Notes: generated by a model not told the origin, from the sequence alone. Counted from the first letter of the stretch, positions 30,416-40,536 are shown. The stretch is DNA of 64,000 bases from Salinicola acroporae (GCF_003206615.1 NZ_PZJW01000004.1:186001-250000); one strand, 5' to 3'. Translations and numbers: made by a program.

Positions 30416-30659
30416 ATGGCGCCACAGGAAATAGGTAGATGGCCTGCGCGCCTCGGTGTGCCCGGTGATCACCTAAGCCTTCTTCCAGCTCTTCACCGCC
30501 GTGAAACTCAGCGCCCTGTAAGTGCTGATGGCCAACCAGGGACCCGCCTTCGTGGTGACTCTGCCGCAGATTTGGGATTCGGAGACCCAGGCACTGTTCG
30601 CGGCCGTGATGAGCTTCTGGTTTGGCCAGCGCGCCCTGGCCAAGGCGCTAGGGCAGTGA
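30416..30659 (+). pseudogene. Decayed phage holin (3TM type) remnant
   Basis: A short ATG-started frame quickly loses homology. In another frame the 3' half reads AFFQLFTAVKLSAL, a stop, then MANQGPAFVVTLPQIWD and ALFAAVMSFWFGQRALAK. The FWFGxRAL ending is typical of three-helix phage or gene-transfer-agent holins. Internal stops and a frame change show it is dead. It sits between tail gene D and lysozyme as in P2-like lysis cassettes. Confidence 0.6.
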
Positions 30660-30660
30660 G

Positions 30661-31103
30661 ATGCGGCATATCACCCAAGACGGGCTGGACCTGATCAAGC
30701 GCTTCGAAGGCTTCAGCCCGACCATCTAAATTTGCCCGGCGGGGTATCCGACCATCGGCTACGGCCATCTGGTTCGGGATCATGAGCGGGACCGGTACGG
30801 GCAGGGCGTCACCGAGCCAGAGGACCTGCTGCGCCGGGATGTCCAGGCGGCCGAACGCGCCGTCCTGCGGCTGATCGACGGGCCCCTGACCGATGGCCAG
30901 TACGATGCGCTGGTGTCGTTCACTTTCAACCTGGGGGCCGGGCCGGGGCGCTGCAGCGGTCCACATTGCGGAGGAAGGTGAATCGGGAGGCGCATGCTGA
31001 GGTGCCTCCTCAATTCAGACGATGGGTGTGGGCTGGAGGTAAGCGGTTGAGGGGCTTGGTAAAAAGGCGTACTGCTGAGTCGGGGATGTACCTAAGGCCC
31101 TGA
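30661..31103 (+). pseudogene. Decayed phage lysozyme (GH24 endolysin) gene
   Basis: The start MRHITQDGLDLIKRFEGFSP carries the GH24 Glu, but TAA at 30727 replaces the codon before the next conserved part. The same frame continues ICPAGYPTIGYGHLV (catalytic Asp/Thr region) and DGQYDALVSFTFNLG. A frameshift near 30937-30950 then moves to LQRSTLRRKVNREAHAEV and FRRWVWAGGKRLRGLV, ending at TGA 31101. All parts of an endolysin of about 147 residues are therefore present, but broken twice. Confidence 0.8.
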
Positions 31104-31166
31104 ATCTATTGTTTTATCAACGGATAAGATCGTCTATTATTGCACCCGAGGGGGCACAAGGAAACC

Positions 31167-32153
31167 ATGGCTACAGCTGAGCAAATAAAAGCGTTACTTA
31201 AGAGCCACGCTGATCGCGACGATCAGCGGTTCTATTCTATTGCTTTGCAGGTGGCAGCAAAAGAAGCACGTCAGGGGCACCATAAACTGGCGAGCGACAT
31301 AAAAACGATGGTCGAGAGGTCTCAAAAGGGTGTAAAGAATATGGGGCTTGCGGCCGCCAAGCCTACCCCTTTGATTCAGCAACCGAAAGGCGACCTTAAA
31401 GGGCTTCTTGAGCTAACGCATTCTACGGCTCGCGGCAGCGAGCTGGTGTTGTCTAGTGAAGTTAGCGAACGTCTTGAGCAAGTTCTCTTGGAACAACGCC
31501 AAAAGGACCGGCTTGCTCAGTTCGGGCTTTTTCCTCGACGTAAGCTGTTGTTCACGGGGTCTCCAGGTACAGGTAAGACGATGTCAGCCGCAGTTTTGGC
31601 TACCGAACTGAAATTGCCTTTGTACACCATCGTTCTCGATAACTTGATTACCCGGTTTATGGGGGAAACAGCGGCCAAGCTTAGGTTGATATTTGATCAC
31701 ATAAAACAAACCCGTGCTGTGTATCTCTTTGATGAGTTTGATGCCATTGGAACACAGCGTGGTGCTCAGAATGATGTTGGGGAAATCCGCAGGGTTTTGA
31801 ACTCATTTCTGTTGTTTGTAGAGCAGGATGCTTCCGAAAGCATCATAGTGGCTGCTACCAATCATCCCGAGTTGCTTGATAAAGCACTCTATCGGCGGTT
31901 TGACGATATCATCCGATTTGAAAAGCCAGGACAAGATCAAATCAGAAAGCTCATCGAAAATCGCTTGGCTGTATTTGATACCAATTCATTGGCGTGGGCC
32001 GATATCACTGATGCAGCGGATGGATTGAGTTCGGCGGAGGTAACCCGCGCCTGTGAAGACGCTGCGAAAGAAGCCGTTTTGCATCACAACACTAATATTA
32101 CTACAGCGTTGATCACGAAAGCGATTAAACGCCGTCAGTCTGGAAAACAATAA
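31167..32153 (+). CDS. ietA: AAA+ ATPase of an IetAS-like defence pair
   Basis: This is a 328-residue AAA+ protein. The helical N-terminal domain (1-95) is followed by the ATPase core: Walker A GSPGTGKT (131-138), Walker B VYLFDEFDAIG (185-195), sensor-1 Asn in AATNHPE (N232) and arginine finger pair RR (243-244). A small C-terminal lid has GLSSAEVTRACEDA. The start ATG follows AAGGAAACC. Only eight bases separate it from a subtilisin-like protease gene, the two-gene layout of the IetAS antiphage system; the ATPase probably recruits or unfolds substrates, or gates the protease. The gene is much AT-richer than the chromosome around it, which indicates recent acquisition. Confidence 0.82.
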   Translation: MATAEQIKALLKSHADRDDQRFYSIALQVAAKEARQGHHKLASDIKTMVERSQKGVKNMGLAAAKPTPLIQQPKGDLKGLLELTHSTARGSELVLSSEVSERLEQVLLEQRQKDRLAQFGLFPRRKLLFTGSPGTGKTMSAAVLATELKLPLYTIVLDNLITRFMGETAAKLRLIFDHIKQTRAVYLFDEFDAIGTQRGAQNDVGEIRRVLNSFLLFVEQDASESIIVAATNHPELLDKALYRRFDDIIRFEKPGQDQIRKLIENRLAVFDTNSLAWADITDAADGLSSAEVTRACEDAAKEAVLHHNTNITTALITKAIKRRQSGKQ

Positions 32154-32161
32154 GAGGTCCA

Positions 32162-34696
32162 ATGGCGGAACGGAAGCCACATATCCTGCTAGACGGGTTC
32201 GCAAGCCATGAGGCTTTTCGATCACGTCGTACCGGTCGTAATCCCGTCATTCCTCCACAAGACCGTAATTCACATGGTCGATCCTTATCTCACCGATATT
32301 CAGGTGTGCTCTCTCAGTTTCAAAGTCAAAGAGAGCAGGCACCTGAGCCTGTCACAGAAGATATAGGCATCTATGTTGAGATCATAGGGGCGCCAGGTTG
32401 CGACCTGCCGCTGGACAGTCTGGATACCAGTCGTGATTTTAAGCTTCGATCATGTCGTAAGGTTGATGGTCGTGAAGTGGCCGTTGTCTTTATTCCTGAA
32501 TCGCGACGGGACGTATTTCAGCGAAAAATTGACCAATATTTGGACCCTGATAAGGATGGGAAGGGTGGCCCCAGAAATCACAATCTGATTGATAGCATCT
32601 TCGAGATCAAGCTTGCAGATTTACGATCATTCTGGACGGATGATGTGTCACTCTATCCAGCTGATCCACAGCAGCAGGTGTGGTGGGAGCTCTGGTTAAA
32701 GAAACGACCCGAAGACGAGGACCCTATTCAGATCGCGCATCAATTGGCTGAGCGGATTGGAGCTCAGTTGGGCAATACCTCTCTCAGTTTCTTTGACAGC
32801 GTAGTAATTCTGATCAAAGTTTCTGCCCATCAGCTCGAGAGAGCACCGGAATTGATCGCCAACCTCGAAGAACTCAGGCCGGCCAAGGAAACGCCGAATG
32901 TCCTTATTGCGTTATCGCCCAAAGAACAGCATGAGTGGGCTGAGGACCTGAAAGGACGGCTTCATCTCGGCGAGACTGCATCGGCCGTCGTGACGATTTT
33001 GGACACAGGCGTCAACTACAACCATCCTCTTCTTGGTGAGATATTCACGGAGCAACAGGCGGAACGATGGCACCCGGATTGGCCGGGATATGATGACTTT
33101 AACCCGACGAATCCCCTTGCTCCGTTTAATGACCATGGGTCTCGGCAAGCTGGATTGGCAGCGTTCGGTGACTTGCATGCGGCCTTGGTGAGTAGTGAGC
33201 CAATAATGCTGAATCATCGAATCGAATCAGCACGAATTTTACCCCCTGCCGGTAACAACGATCCCGAACTGTACGGAGCCATTACTGTAGGCACGGCAGC
33301 AAAGCTGGAAGTAGGCATGCCGGATTGCTCTCGTGTGTACTCGCTCGCAGTAACTGCTGCGCCGGAGAGAGAAGGCGGACAGCCGTCTTCTTGGTCTGCT
33401 GAAATTGATCAGTTTTCCTCAGGTATGGAAGACGGTAAACAGCGACTTTTTGTGATTTCAGCGGGTAACAATGGAGACATCTCACCGGATCTGGATTGCT
33501 GGGAGCAAGTCCACCTTGCTCAGATAGAGGACCCTGCCCAGGCGTGGAATGCTCTCACGGTCGGTGCTTATACTGAAAAGACCACTAATGACGATCCAAG
33601 CTTCAATGGATGGTCACCTTTGGCAGAATCGGGTGATGTCGCGCCTGCAACTCGTTCCGCAGTTAACTGGGCCTGGAGGAAGCATGCGCCCTATAAGCCG
33701 GATGTAGTTGCAGAGGGCGGTAATCGGCTGCTCTCACCAGATGCTACGGAAGTTTCGAACGCTGACGTTATTTCGTTGTTAACAACATCTGGCAGAACTA
33801 CAGGGCAGCTGTTCGAGACCACTGCCGATACCAGTGCTGCGTGTGCTTTGGTTTCAAGGCAAGCTGCGATACTCATGGCTGAATATCCGGAATATTGGCC
33901 TGAAACAATTCGTGCACTTATAGCGCATTCGGCCGAGTGGACGCCCAAAATGTGGGAACGCTTCGGGCTCTTGCACCAGCAACACAGCCCAAAGCTGTCC
34001 AAGGAGACCATGCTCAGGTGTGTTGGCTACGGGGTGCCCGATCTCGAGCGTGCCAGATACAGCGCCAGTCATGCCTTGACGCTCATTGCTCAGGACAGTT
34101 TGCAGCCCTTTGCCAAAGATGCTGATGCTTCGAACTCAGATGATCCCAAGCTGAATGAGATGCAGCTCTACCAGTTGCCATGGCCTATTGAGGTATTACA
34201 GCAATTATCGCCTGAGTTGGAGGTGAAGCTCCGGGTAACGTTGTCCTACTTTATTGAGCCCAATCCAGGGCGCCGAGGGTATCGTCGACGTTACAGCTAC
34301 CAGTCTCACGGGCTTCGCTTCGAGGTTATCCGTCCTGGCCAGTCGCTGGAAAATTTCCGGGCATCAATCAATCAAAAGGCGAATGAAGAAACTGAAGATT
34401 ACAGTGGTCCAGAAGGAGCCAATGATGGTTGGCAACTTGGGCTTCAGTTGCGCACCCGGGGTGCATTGCATTCCGATATCTGGACAGGCGCGGCTGCGGA
34501 CTTGGCCGATATGCACACCACAGCTGTGTATCCAGTGGGCGGTTGGTGGAAATATCGGACTGCTCAGGATCGGTGGCAAAACTCCGTGCGCTACAGCCTG
34601 ATTGTCAGTGTTGACGTGCCCGACGAGAGTATCGACATATATTCCGTTGTTGAGAACCTGGTTGAGACTGCGGTTGAAGTCAGTACGGAAATATAG
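32162..34696 (+). CDS. ietS: Subtilisin-like (S8) serine protease of an IetAS-like pair
   Basis: This is an 844-residue protein without signal peptide, so it is probably cytoplasmic. The N-terminal 270 residues have no family I recognise. The S8 domain has the triad Asp281 in VVTILDTGVNYNHP, His325 in FNDHGSRQAG and Ser558 in ADTSAACALVSRQAA, with the oxyanion Asn in ISAGNNGD (436/437). The Ser block departs from the usual GTSMAAP. The C-terminal 200 residues are beta-rich. It is translated right after the AAA+ gene and shares its low GC. Such pairs confer phage resistance in published screens; the host target is not known to me. Its stop is 21 bases from the convergent helicase stop. Confidence 0.84.
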   Translation: MAERKPHILLDGFASHEAFRSRRTGRNPVIPPQDRNSHGRSLSHRYSGVLSQFQSQREQAPEPVTEDIGIYVEIIGAPGCDLPLDSLDTSRDFKLRSCRKVDGREVAVVFIPESRRDVFQRKIDQYLDPDKDGKGGPRNHNLIDSIFEIKLADLRSFWTDDVSLYPADPQQQVWWELWLKKRPEDEDPIQIAHQLAERIGAQLGNTSLSFFDSVVILIKVSAHQLERAPELIANLEELRPAKETPNVLIALSPKEQHEWAEDLKGRLHLGETASAVVTILDTGVNYNHPLLGEIFTEQQAERWHPDWPGYDDFNPTNPLAPFNDHGSRQAGLAAFGDLHAALVSSEPIMLNHRIESARILPPAGNNDPELYGAITVGTAAKLEVGMPDCSRVYSLAVTAAPEREGGQPSSWSAEIDQFSSGMEDGKQRLFVISAGNNGDISPDLDCWEQVHLAQIEDPAQAWNALTVGAYTEKTTNDDPSFNGWSPLAESGDVAPATRSAVNWAWRKHAPYKPDVVAEGGNRLLSPDATEVSNADVISLLTTSGRTTGQLFETTADTSAACALVSRQAAILMAEYPEYWPETIRALIAHSAEWTPKMWERFGLLHQQHSPKLSKETMLRCVGYGVPDLERARYSASHALTLIAQDSLQPFAKDADASNSDDPKLNEMQLYQLPWPIEVLQQLSPELEVKLRVTLSYFIEPNPGRRGYRRRYSYQSHGLRFEVIRPGQSLENFRASINQKANEETEDYSGPEGANDGWQLGLQLRTRGALHSDIWTGAAADLADMHTTAVYPVGGWWKYRTAQDRWQNSVRYSLIVSVDVPDESIDIYSVVENLVETAVEVSTEI

Positions 34697-34717
34697 CCGA
34701 TGAATCTCCTCGGATGT

Positions 34718-37462
34718 TTAGCGGCTTGCTCCCCACCCAGTGCTCATAAATTGCGCAAAATCCCTTCGTGACAGAACATCAGAACAATCCCTCCAGTCCT
34801 TTTCAGAGGGCTGCATGGTCGTGGTGTAGCGGAGGTCAAATCCGGTTGCTTCTTTCTGAGCGTTGATATATTCATCCATCTTCTCGCCCAGGGTTTCGAT
34901 GTCATCAATCCATTCGTCCTTGATGGTATCCGGCAGTGAGCCGAACAAGTTGTAGCGATCACGCATTCGTTCCGAGAGTCGTTCATATACCGTCTCGTCT
35001 ACGGTTTTTTCGTTGACAAGATTGAGCATATCGACTTTCTCGCGCACTTGGCCAAAACGCTTGATACGACCAATGCGTTGTTCCAGGCGGGTGGGGTTCC
35101 ATGGCAGGTCGATGTTAATCAGAGTTCCCAGTGTTTGTAGGTTGAGGCCTTCACAGGCGGCATCCGTAGCTACCATGATTCGGATCTCATGCTCCGCAAC
35201 CATCTTCTTCAATATTTCGCGTTCGCTGAAGACGCTGTCACCTTTTTGATAGAGGCGGCTGCGTCCAGCACCGGCATATAAGCCGATGGCTTCATCCGGG
35301 TAACGGTCCGCGAGTGCGTCGGCGACCCACTTGGCGGTGTCATAGTACTGGCTGAAGATGATGACGCCGTGGTCGAGCCACTTTTCGCGCTCCAGGTAAT
35401 GAATCACAGCGCTGAGCTTGGGGTCTTTTTCAATACGCTCCAAGCGATCGATCAGACGCTGCAGCACCGTGCGCTCCTCCCCCGTTTCCAAGGTCAGGTC
35501 TACTTCTTGCTCGTCTTCCTCTTCATGTACGGTGCGACCTTCCAATAGCATGCGTGCAGTACTGAGCCCAGCGGCGATACTGGAGCAAATACGCTGCTCC
35601 ATCAGGTTTTTCATAAAGCCGCCACCTTTACCGCGCTTTGTCAAGGCCTTGCCGAAATTGCGCGCCTCGATATAGGCCTGGCGGAAGTCCTCGCTGGTAC
35701 GCAGCGCCTTACCTTCGAACAGGGCGTTGAACAGATGAATTTCCTTGGCCAGGCTGGAATCCGGATGAACATCCACGCCTACTTTGGTTAGCAGGCCAGC
35801 GTCTTCCAGTGTTGTCCGTTTCCGCAGCACGATATGACGCACGAGCGGATTTTCCCGTTGAAAAAAGGTCGCACCGGCCATCTCGCGGTGGAGTTCATCT
35901 TCCAGTACTTCGCGCGCGTCCTCGGTCAAATCAGTGAATGGCTTTGCCGTCTGCCAATCATCGCTTGTGAGCCCAAGATCCTGTCGGATGGCACTGTATA
36001 AGCGCCGAGCCCGTGGTTCTTGCGTTGAGTCCACAACCGGGAGTGGTGAACGAAGGAGTTCCCAGGAAAACGAGGGTTCAATAACTTCTTGCTCTCCAGC
36101 CAGTATGGGTAGCACCTCCCGCGGGCGGTGCCATTTGGCGAAATCGTTGCCCAGAACAAACTGACCCTTGCCTTGATGGAGAATGCCCATCAGGTCCCAT
36201 AGGTCTTCTGAACGGGTCTGGATCGGGGTGGCTGTACCCAACAAAACGTGATCTGCCCTTGCGGAGATCTCTCGCATAAACGCAAGCAGCTCGTTGGGAG
36301 TGCCCGCATCGCGACCAAATCCCTGGCGGCTGCGGGCCTTATGGGCCTCGTCGAGAATGACCAGGCCGTAACGCAAACCCAGTAAATGTTGTTTTTCCAG
36401 GGAATCACGCGTCATTAAACCAGTGGAGACAATCCCAATGCGCAACGGGCACTTGGCGATTTGCTCGCGGCCTGCGGCGGATATTGTGCGGCCATCATAG
36501 TCCAGCCAGACTTTTTTCTGGGTATCCCAACGGGCACCGGGGATGCCGAGTTTATCAGTCATCTCCGTCTGCCACTGCTCACAGAGTGTCGCCGGAGCGA
36601 AGATCACTACCGGCCGGCGCGCTTTCTGTTCCTTGTCGCTGAGAAGGCACAACGCCAGTGCGGCAACACCCAGAGAAAGTGTCTTGCCCAGCCCCACTTC
36701 ATCCGCCAATAACAAGCGCACGATAGTGTGATTGTGATAGTGGCGCAGACATTCGGTGACAAACCCTTGCTGCCAGGGCTGAAGGAACAGGCCTTCCCGA
36801 TAAAGAGGTGATTCCACCAGCGCCGCCGGTGCCAAATCCTCGTCATCGCCTATCTCGTCAAACAGCACTTCCCGGCGATAGCCACGCCTGCGCACTTCAC
36901 GGATCACTGCCTCAGGAAGCGGTCGGGCGGCATTCCAAAGGAAGTCAAACTCCTCTTCGATCCACGCCACCCCTTTGGCTGATTCATCCTCCCAAAGAAT
37001 TTCGTAGTGGCGTTGCCACCCGTTACGGGTTTCGTTCATCGAACCGATAAAGCCAAGCTTGCGTCCATCAGCCAGTTCGATGACGCCAGCCTTGCCGTGC
37101 AGAAAACCGCAGATGCTATCCGGCGCCACACGCACCGCTTGGCCATGCTGCACCAGGAAGGCATCCAGGCGGCGATAGCGTTCACGGTTGAGCAGCGCTT
37201 CAGCCTCCAGCCCCTGTTCGTTCCAGCGGCCAATCATCTTGGATTCGCGCAACTGGGCGACTTTGAGGTCGTCCGGGTGGATGTCTACATTGGAGACAAT
37301 CTTGACCTCAGGGATCGCCTCCAATAGTTCATTGGCGACTTCAAACAGTGAGCTGGTGAAATAGCCTGCGATGCGTTTATAGCTGCGCGCGCCCTTGAGG
37401 TGCTCCAGCAGGAATGAGCTATCCAGCCGATGGGTGCGGGAGGAAAACCGGCGTATGGTCAT
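34718..37462 (-). CDS. SNF2/DEAH helicase with N-terminal PLD nuclease-like domain
   Basis: This is a 914-residue protein and the last gene of the methylase defence operon. Residues 1-165 form a phospholipase-D-like domain with one HxK motif (H122-x-K124, in GFLHGKAGVIEL) and the matching FIGSMNET. The superfamily-2 helicase core follows: Walker A ADEVGLGKT (253-261), DEAH box VILDEAHKAR (368-377) and motif VI RLEQRIGRIKRFGQ (792-805). It probably translocates on DNA and may cut or remodel it. Similar PLD-helicases occur in DISARM-like and helicase-methylase-ATPase (Hma) systems. GC is below the flanking chromosome. Confidence 0.88.
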   Translation of the reverse strand: MTIRRFSSRTHRLDSSFLLEHLKGARSYKRIAGYFTSSLFEVANELLEAIPEVKIVSNVDIHPDDLKVAQLRESKMIGRWNEQGLEAEALLNRERYRRLDAFLVQHGQAVRVAPDSICGFLHGKAGVIELADGRKLGFIGSMNETRNGWQRHYEILWEDESAKGVAWIEEEFDFLWNAARPLPEAVIREVRRRGYRREVLFDEIGDDEDLAPAALVESPLYREGLFLQPWQQGFVTECLRHYHNHTIVRLLLADEVGLGKTLSLGVAALALCLLSDKEQKARRPVVIFAPATLCEQWQTEMTDKLGIPGARWDTQKKVWLDYDGRTISAAGREQIAKCPLRIGIVSTGLMTRDSLEKQHLLGLRYGLVILDEAHKARSRQGFGRDAGTPNELLAFMREISARADHVLLGTATPIQTRSEDLWDLMGILHQGKGQFVLGNDFAKWHRPREVLPILAGEQEVIEPSFSWELLRSPLPVVDSTQEPRARRLYSAIRQDLGLTSDDWQTAKPFTDLTEDAREVLEDELHREMAGATFFQRENPLVRHIVLRKRTTLEDAGLLTKVGVDVHPDSSLAKEIHLFNALFEGKALRTSEDFRQAYIEARNFGKALTKRGKGGGFMKNLMEQRICSSIAAGLSTARMLLEGRTVHEEEDEQEVDLTLETGEERTVLQRLIDRLERIEKDPKLSAVIHYLEREKWLDHGVIIFSQYYDTAKWVADALADRYPDEAIGLYAGAGRSRLYQKGDSVFSEREILKKMVAEHEIRIMVATDAACEGLNLQTLGTLINIDLPWNPTRLEQRIGRIKRFGQVREKVDMLNLVNEKTVDETVYERLSERMRDRYNLFGSLPDTIKDEWIDDIETLGEKMDEYINAQKEATGFDLRYTTTMQPSEKDWRDCSDVLSRRDFAQFMSTGWGASR

Positions 37463-37485
37463 GGGTTAGCATCCATCCATTGACA

Positions 37486-40400
37486 TTACTGTCCCAGTGC
37501 CCTCAGGTTTTTAAGTCGAGCACCGAGTACTTCGGCGGCTTCACGGACCGTTGCTTCCGGAGCTTTTCTCTCCATAAGCCCGAGCATGTCAATCAGTAGC
37601 GGGCGAACCTCCATAAAGTCCGGCATATCTTGCTGAAACTGCTGAATCACCGCTTGTGGCTCGATTTCTGCCAGCAACTGTTGTAGGCCAATAATCAGAT
37701 GGCCCAACCAGGTAGGACCGATTTCAGTGCCGTCCGTGAGTTCTCTTGAGGTGAACTCGGTCACCCGCTTGAGGCGAGCCGCGTTGGCTTTCATGTCACC
37801 CATGACCCTGGCGTAGTCCTGTACCCGGAAGGCCTTGGCGAAGTTCTGATAGTTATCCAGTTTGGACGCGCCAGTGGTTTCCATATCCATCATGCGTAGG
37901 TAAAAGCGCTGGATGCCGGACAGCCGAGCCCAGGTCTCAGCGCCTAACCCCTCTGGCACCAGCAGGCTATTGGCTGCCTCGGCTGCCTGCTGCACAATTT
38001 CATCGACCACTGTAACCTCGCCCTTGTTGCGCGGACGCAGAGCAAAGCTGGTGACATCCTCGCCGCCGATGGTGGTGTAGGCTGTCAGCACCTTCAGTGC
38101 GGCAGCGTAACCTGCCATTTGCAAGTCGGAGTCGTTGAATACCGGCTCACCGTGTTTATCCTTAATCTCTTCATTGAGATGCATCATGGATTCGATCTGA
38201 CGCTGCACCTCGGCGCGCACGGCGGGCAGAATGCTTTGCTTGAAGCCAGCCCGATCACCCTCAGGGCGCTTCCTAAGCATCAAGATCACAGTGCCCTGAA
38301 CATAGCCACCTTTCTTGAGCTCTGAAGTGGTCTCGGTGGCGATGTACCAAGCGGCCACAACTTGAAGGCCCGCCGCCCAGAAGATGCTGACCATATCGGC
38401 CCAGACGCCGGTGTCCTGATGGGTGAACATGACACATTGCATGCCGTTTTCTGGCATGTGCTCGGCCATAGCCCGGTAGGCGTCGACCATGCCCCGCCTG
38501 AAATCGTCGTCTGATCCCTTGATCGCTAGAGTGCGTCGTGAATCCCACACCCAATCATCGAACGGCTTGGGCGGGTTCATGCGTAGCCACGCAATGAAAA
38601 ACTCGGTAATTTCGTGGTAGTTGATGGCATCGGCGTAGGGCGGGTCGGTAATGAAGATGTCGCAATCTTGCGAGATTTGACTGGCGGGAACACACTCTTG
38701 GCTGAAGCTAGCGTGAGTAGGCAAGACTGAGCCTCGAACATCGGCATAGAGTGAGTCGAGAAGATAGACAGACGCTCGACATCCATAATTGAAGAGGACG
38801 TTCAAAGCCTGATTGTCAAATACCTGTTTTGTTCCACCACTTCGACCTGGGCCGTCACCGACGGTCCAGCGCGTTAGGCGAGCGCTTGTATTGATTACCT
38901 GGCAAAGTCGAAGCGCGAGCGTGGGGCTGATGTGCTTCATCAGCTCTGCGTATAGAAGCAGTTGCCGGGGATTGAACAAGTGATGCCAGTGGCTCCACCC
39001 ACGCGTTCGTATCGGCTCGTCTGTCTTGTCGCCGGGCTCGATAGCCATGTTAGGCACTAGACCTTCTTTCTGCCAAGTAGGCAGGTTCTGCTCAACAATC
39101 TGATGTACATGACGCTCTCTCTCAAGATCCGCGTCGGTGGGTGCCGCGAAGTAGGTCTTTGGTCTGCCGTCGTTCTCTGTTCCTTTCAAAATCCAGTGTA
39201 TCGCGTAGAGCCGCTCCTGATACACATCATCGGGCTTGGCAATGAAATCCTCTTTCCCCCACTTGCGAAGGCGGTTACCTGTACTGCCTTCAGGAGTGCG
39301 ATATTCCCCACGCAGAGTTCTAATTGAAATGCGGTAGCTTTTTCCATCTAGCTCGTACTGCAGTTCACCGCCTCTCACTGTGCCCAGGCTGGCTTCTCGC
39401 ATTTCCTTTGTGGTAGCGCCGTTCTTGATGCGAATTTCGAACCGCTTCTCGTTGTGATTCGGAACCAGTTTCGCGATGACATTGTCGTTCTTTGATATCA
39501 CCCAACTTGGCGACATGGGCACTAGCCAGCCAGACTCGGGGCATCGAGTCTCCAAGCAATACAGAAACGCTTTTGCGCGATTCCCCTTTTCGTCCTTCTC
39601 AATCGAAAGCTCGTCTACCGCTGACTGGACCGTTCTGGCGACACGACGGTACTCTTCTTCGATCTCGCTTCGTGCCTTCGAGTCCTTGCCGACAATGTTG
39701 AATGCGCCCCACGTTAACATGCAGGCTATAGGGTTCAGGTCGGAGGCATATGCATCACAGCCTGTGCGTGCGGCTTCAAAAGGAATGGAGCCGCCACCTG
39801 AGAAGGTGTCACCGACACGTGGCCGACGCCCAAAACGCAACATGCCCATTTGCTCCACGAGCTCCGGCAATGATTCAACCTTGATCCCCCACTGGGCGTA
39901 GTGGTCGTTCACCGCGGGCCAGACCGGGGCATAGAGCCAAGTCTGATCAACTTCTTCAGGCCGCTTGCAGAAGCTGGCTTTCTCTTCGTAGGTCGAGAAT
40001 GTTCCCAGCGCCCGCTCTATGAGCTGAAGCTTGGCCTCATCCGAAGTGTCCCGATCCCAACGGAGCGAGATGCCTTCCTCCTCCGCGTCGAACGGGCACT
40101 CAAGGTTCAGAAGGCGGTCATCTGCGGAGAGCTCATCGCGCCCCGTTAACGTGAAGTAGTCCCATGGGTTCGAAAGCGAGATACGCGAAGCGATGTGCTT
40201 CGGCTTGAGATCGTTCTGAACAAAAGCACGGCGTGCGAGACCGTGGTCGTCAAAGGCCATCAACTTCTCGAAGATCTCGAGGTCCTTCTCGCTGTCGCCG
40301 GTCTTCGGCAGTAGTGAGCCGAGTACGATGGCGCGCACCAGAATGAGTGGCTTGCGTCCCTTCCAATACGAACCGAGCCCTGTCAGCGTCTGAGCTGCGA

Positions 40401-40533
40401 CCGCCTTGCGCTCGGACTGCGCTTCGAATGACACCTTCTGCGCGGGGAAAACAGTTTCGATGAGCGCCGGGGCGTTCTCAAGTGCGAATGCTGTCAGGGC
40501 CTTGGTTTTTGTTTCAGCTACGACTTCCATCAT
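37486..40533 (-). CDS. DUF1156-type DNA methyltransferase
   Basis: This is a 1015-residue amino-methyltransferase (N6-adenine or N4-cytosine class). An N-terminal DUF1156-like segment (APALIETVFPAQKVSFEAQS, about 21-40) precedes the SAM motif GDTFSGGGSIPFEAA (241-255) and the catalytic motif DPPYADAINYHE (630-641). Their order, SAM site before DPPY with about 380 residues between, is typical of DUF1156 enzymes. It probably marks host DNA as self for the PLD-helicase and the DUF499 ATPase. Two consecutive ATGs (40533 and 40530) are possible starts; the gene begins three bases after the DUF3780 stop. Confidence 0.86.
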   Translation of the reverse strand: MMEVVAETKTKALTAFALENAPALIETVFPAQKVSFEAQSERKAVAAQTLTGLGSYWKGRKPLILVRAIVLGSLLPKTGDSEKDLEIFEKLMAFDDHGLARRAFVQNDLKPKHIASRISLSNPWDYFTLTGRDELSADDRLLNLECPFDAEEEGISLRWDRDTSDEAKLQLIERALGTFSTYEEKASFCKRPEEVDQTWLYAPVWPAVNDHYAQWGIKVESLPELVEQMGMLRFGRRPRVGDTFSGGGSIPFEAARTGCDAYASDLNPIACMLTWGAFNIVGKDSKARSEIEEEYRRVARTVQSAVDELSIEKDEKGNRAKAFLYCLETRCPESGWLVPMSPSWVISKNDNVIAKLVPNHNEKRFEIRIKNGATTKEMREASLGTVRGGELQYELDGKSYRISIRTLRGEYRTPEGSTGNRLRKWGKEDFIAKPDDVYQERLYAIHWILKGTENDGRPKTYFAAPTDADLERERHVHQIVEQNLPTWQKEGLVPNMAIEPGDKTDEPIRTRGWSHWHHLFNPRQLLLYAELMKHISPTLALRLCQVINTSARLTRWTVGDGPGRSGGTKQVFDNQALNVLFNYGCRASVYLLDSLYADVRGSVLPTHASFSQECVPASQISQDCDIFITDPPYADAINYHEITEFFIAWLRMNPPKPFDDWVWDSRRTLAIKGSDDDFRRGMVDAYRAMAEHMPENGMQCVMFTHQDTGVWADMVSIFWAAGLQVVAAWYIATETTSELKKGGYVQGTVILMLRKRPEGDRAGFKQSILPAVRAEVQRQIESMMHLNEEIKDKHGEPVFNDSDLQMAGYAAALKVLTAYTTIGGEDVTSFALRPRNKGEVTVVDEIVQQAAEAANSLLVPEGLGAETWARLSGIQRFYLRMMDMETTGASKLDNYQNFAKAFRVQDYARVMGDMKANAARLKRVTEFTSRELTDGTEIGPTWLGHLIIGLQQLLAEIEPQAVIQQFQQDMPDFMEVRPLLIDMLGLMERKAPEATVREAAEVLGARLKNLRALGQ

Positions 40534-40536
40534 GGG

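Noticed and set aside
30508-30966. 152-codon minus-strand open frame in the prophage scar
   Set aside because: It is antisense to the holin and lysozyme remnants that are recognisable on the plus strand, and shows no motif.
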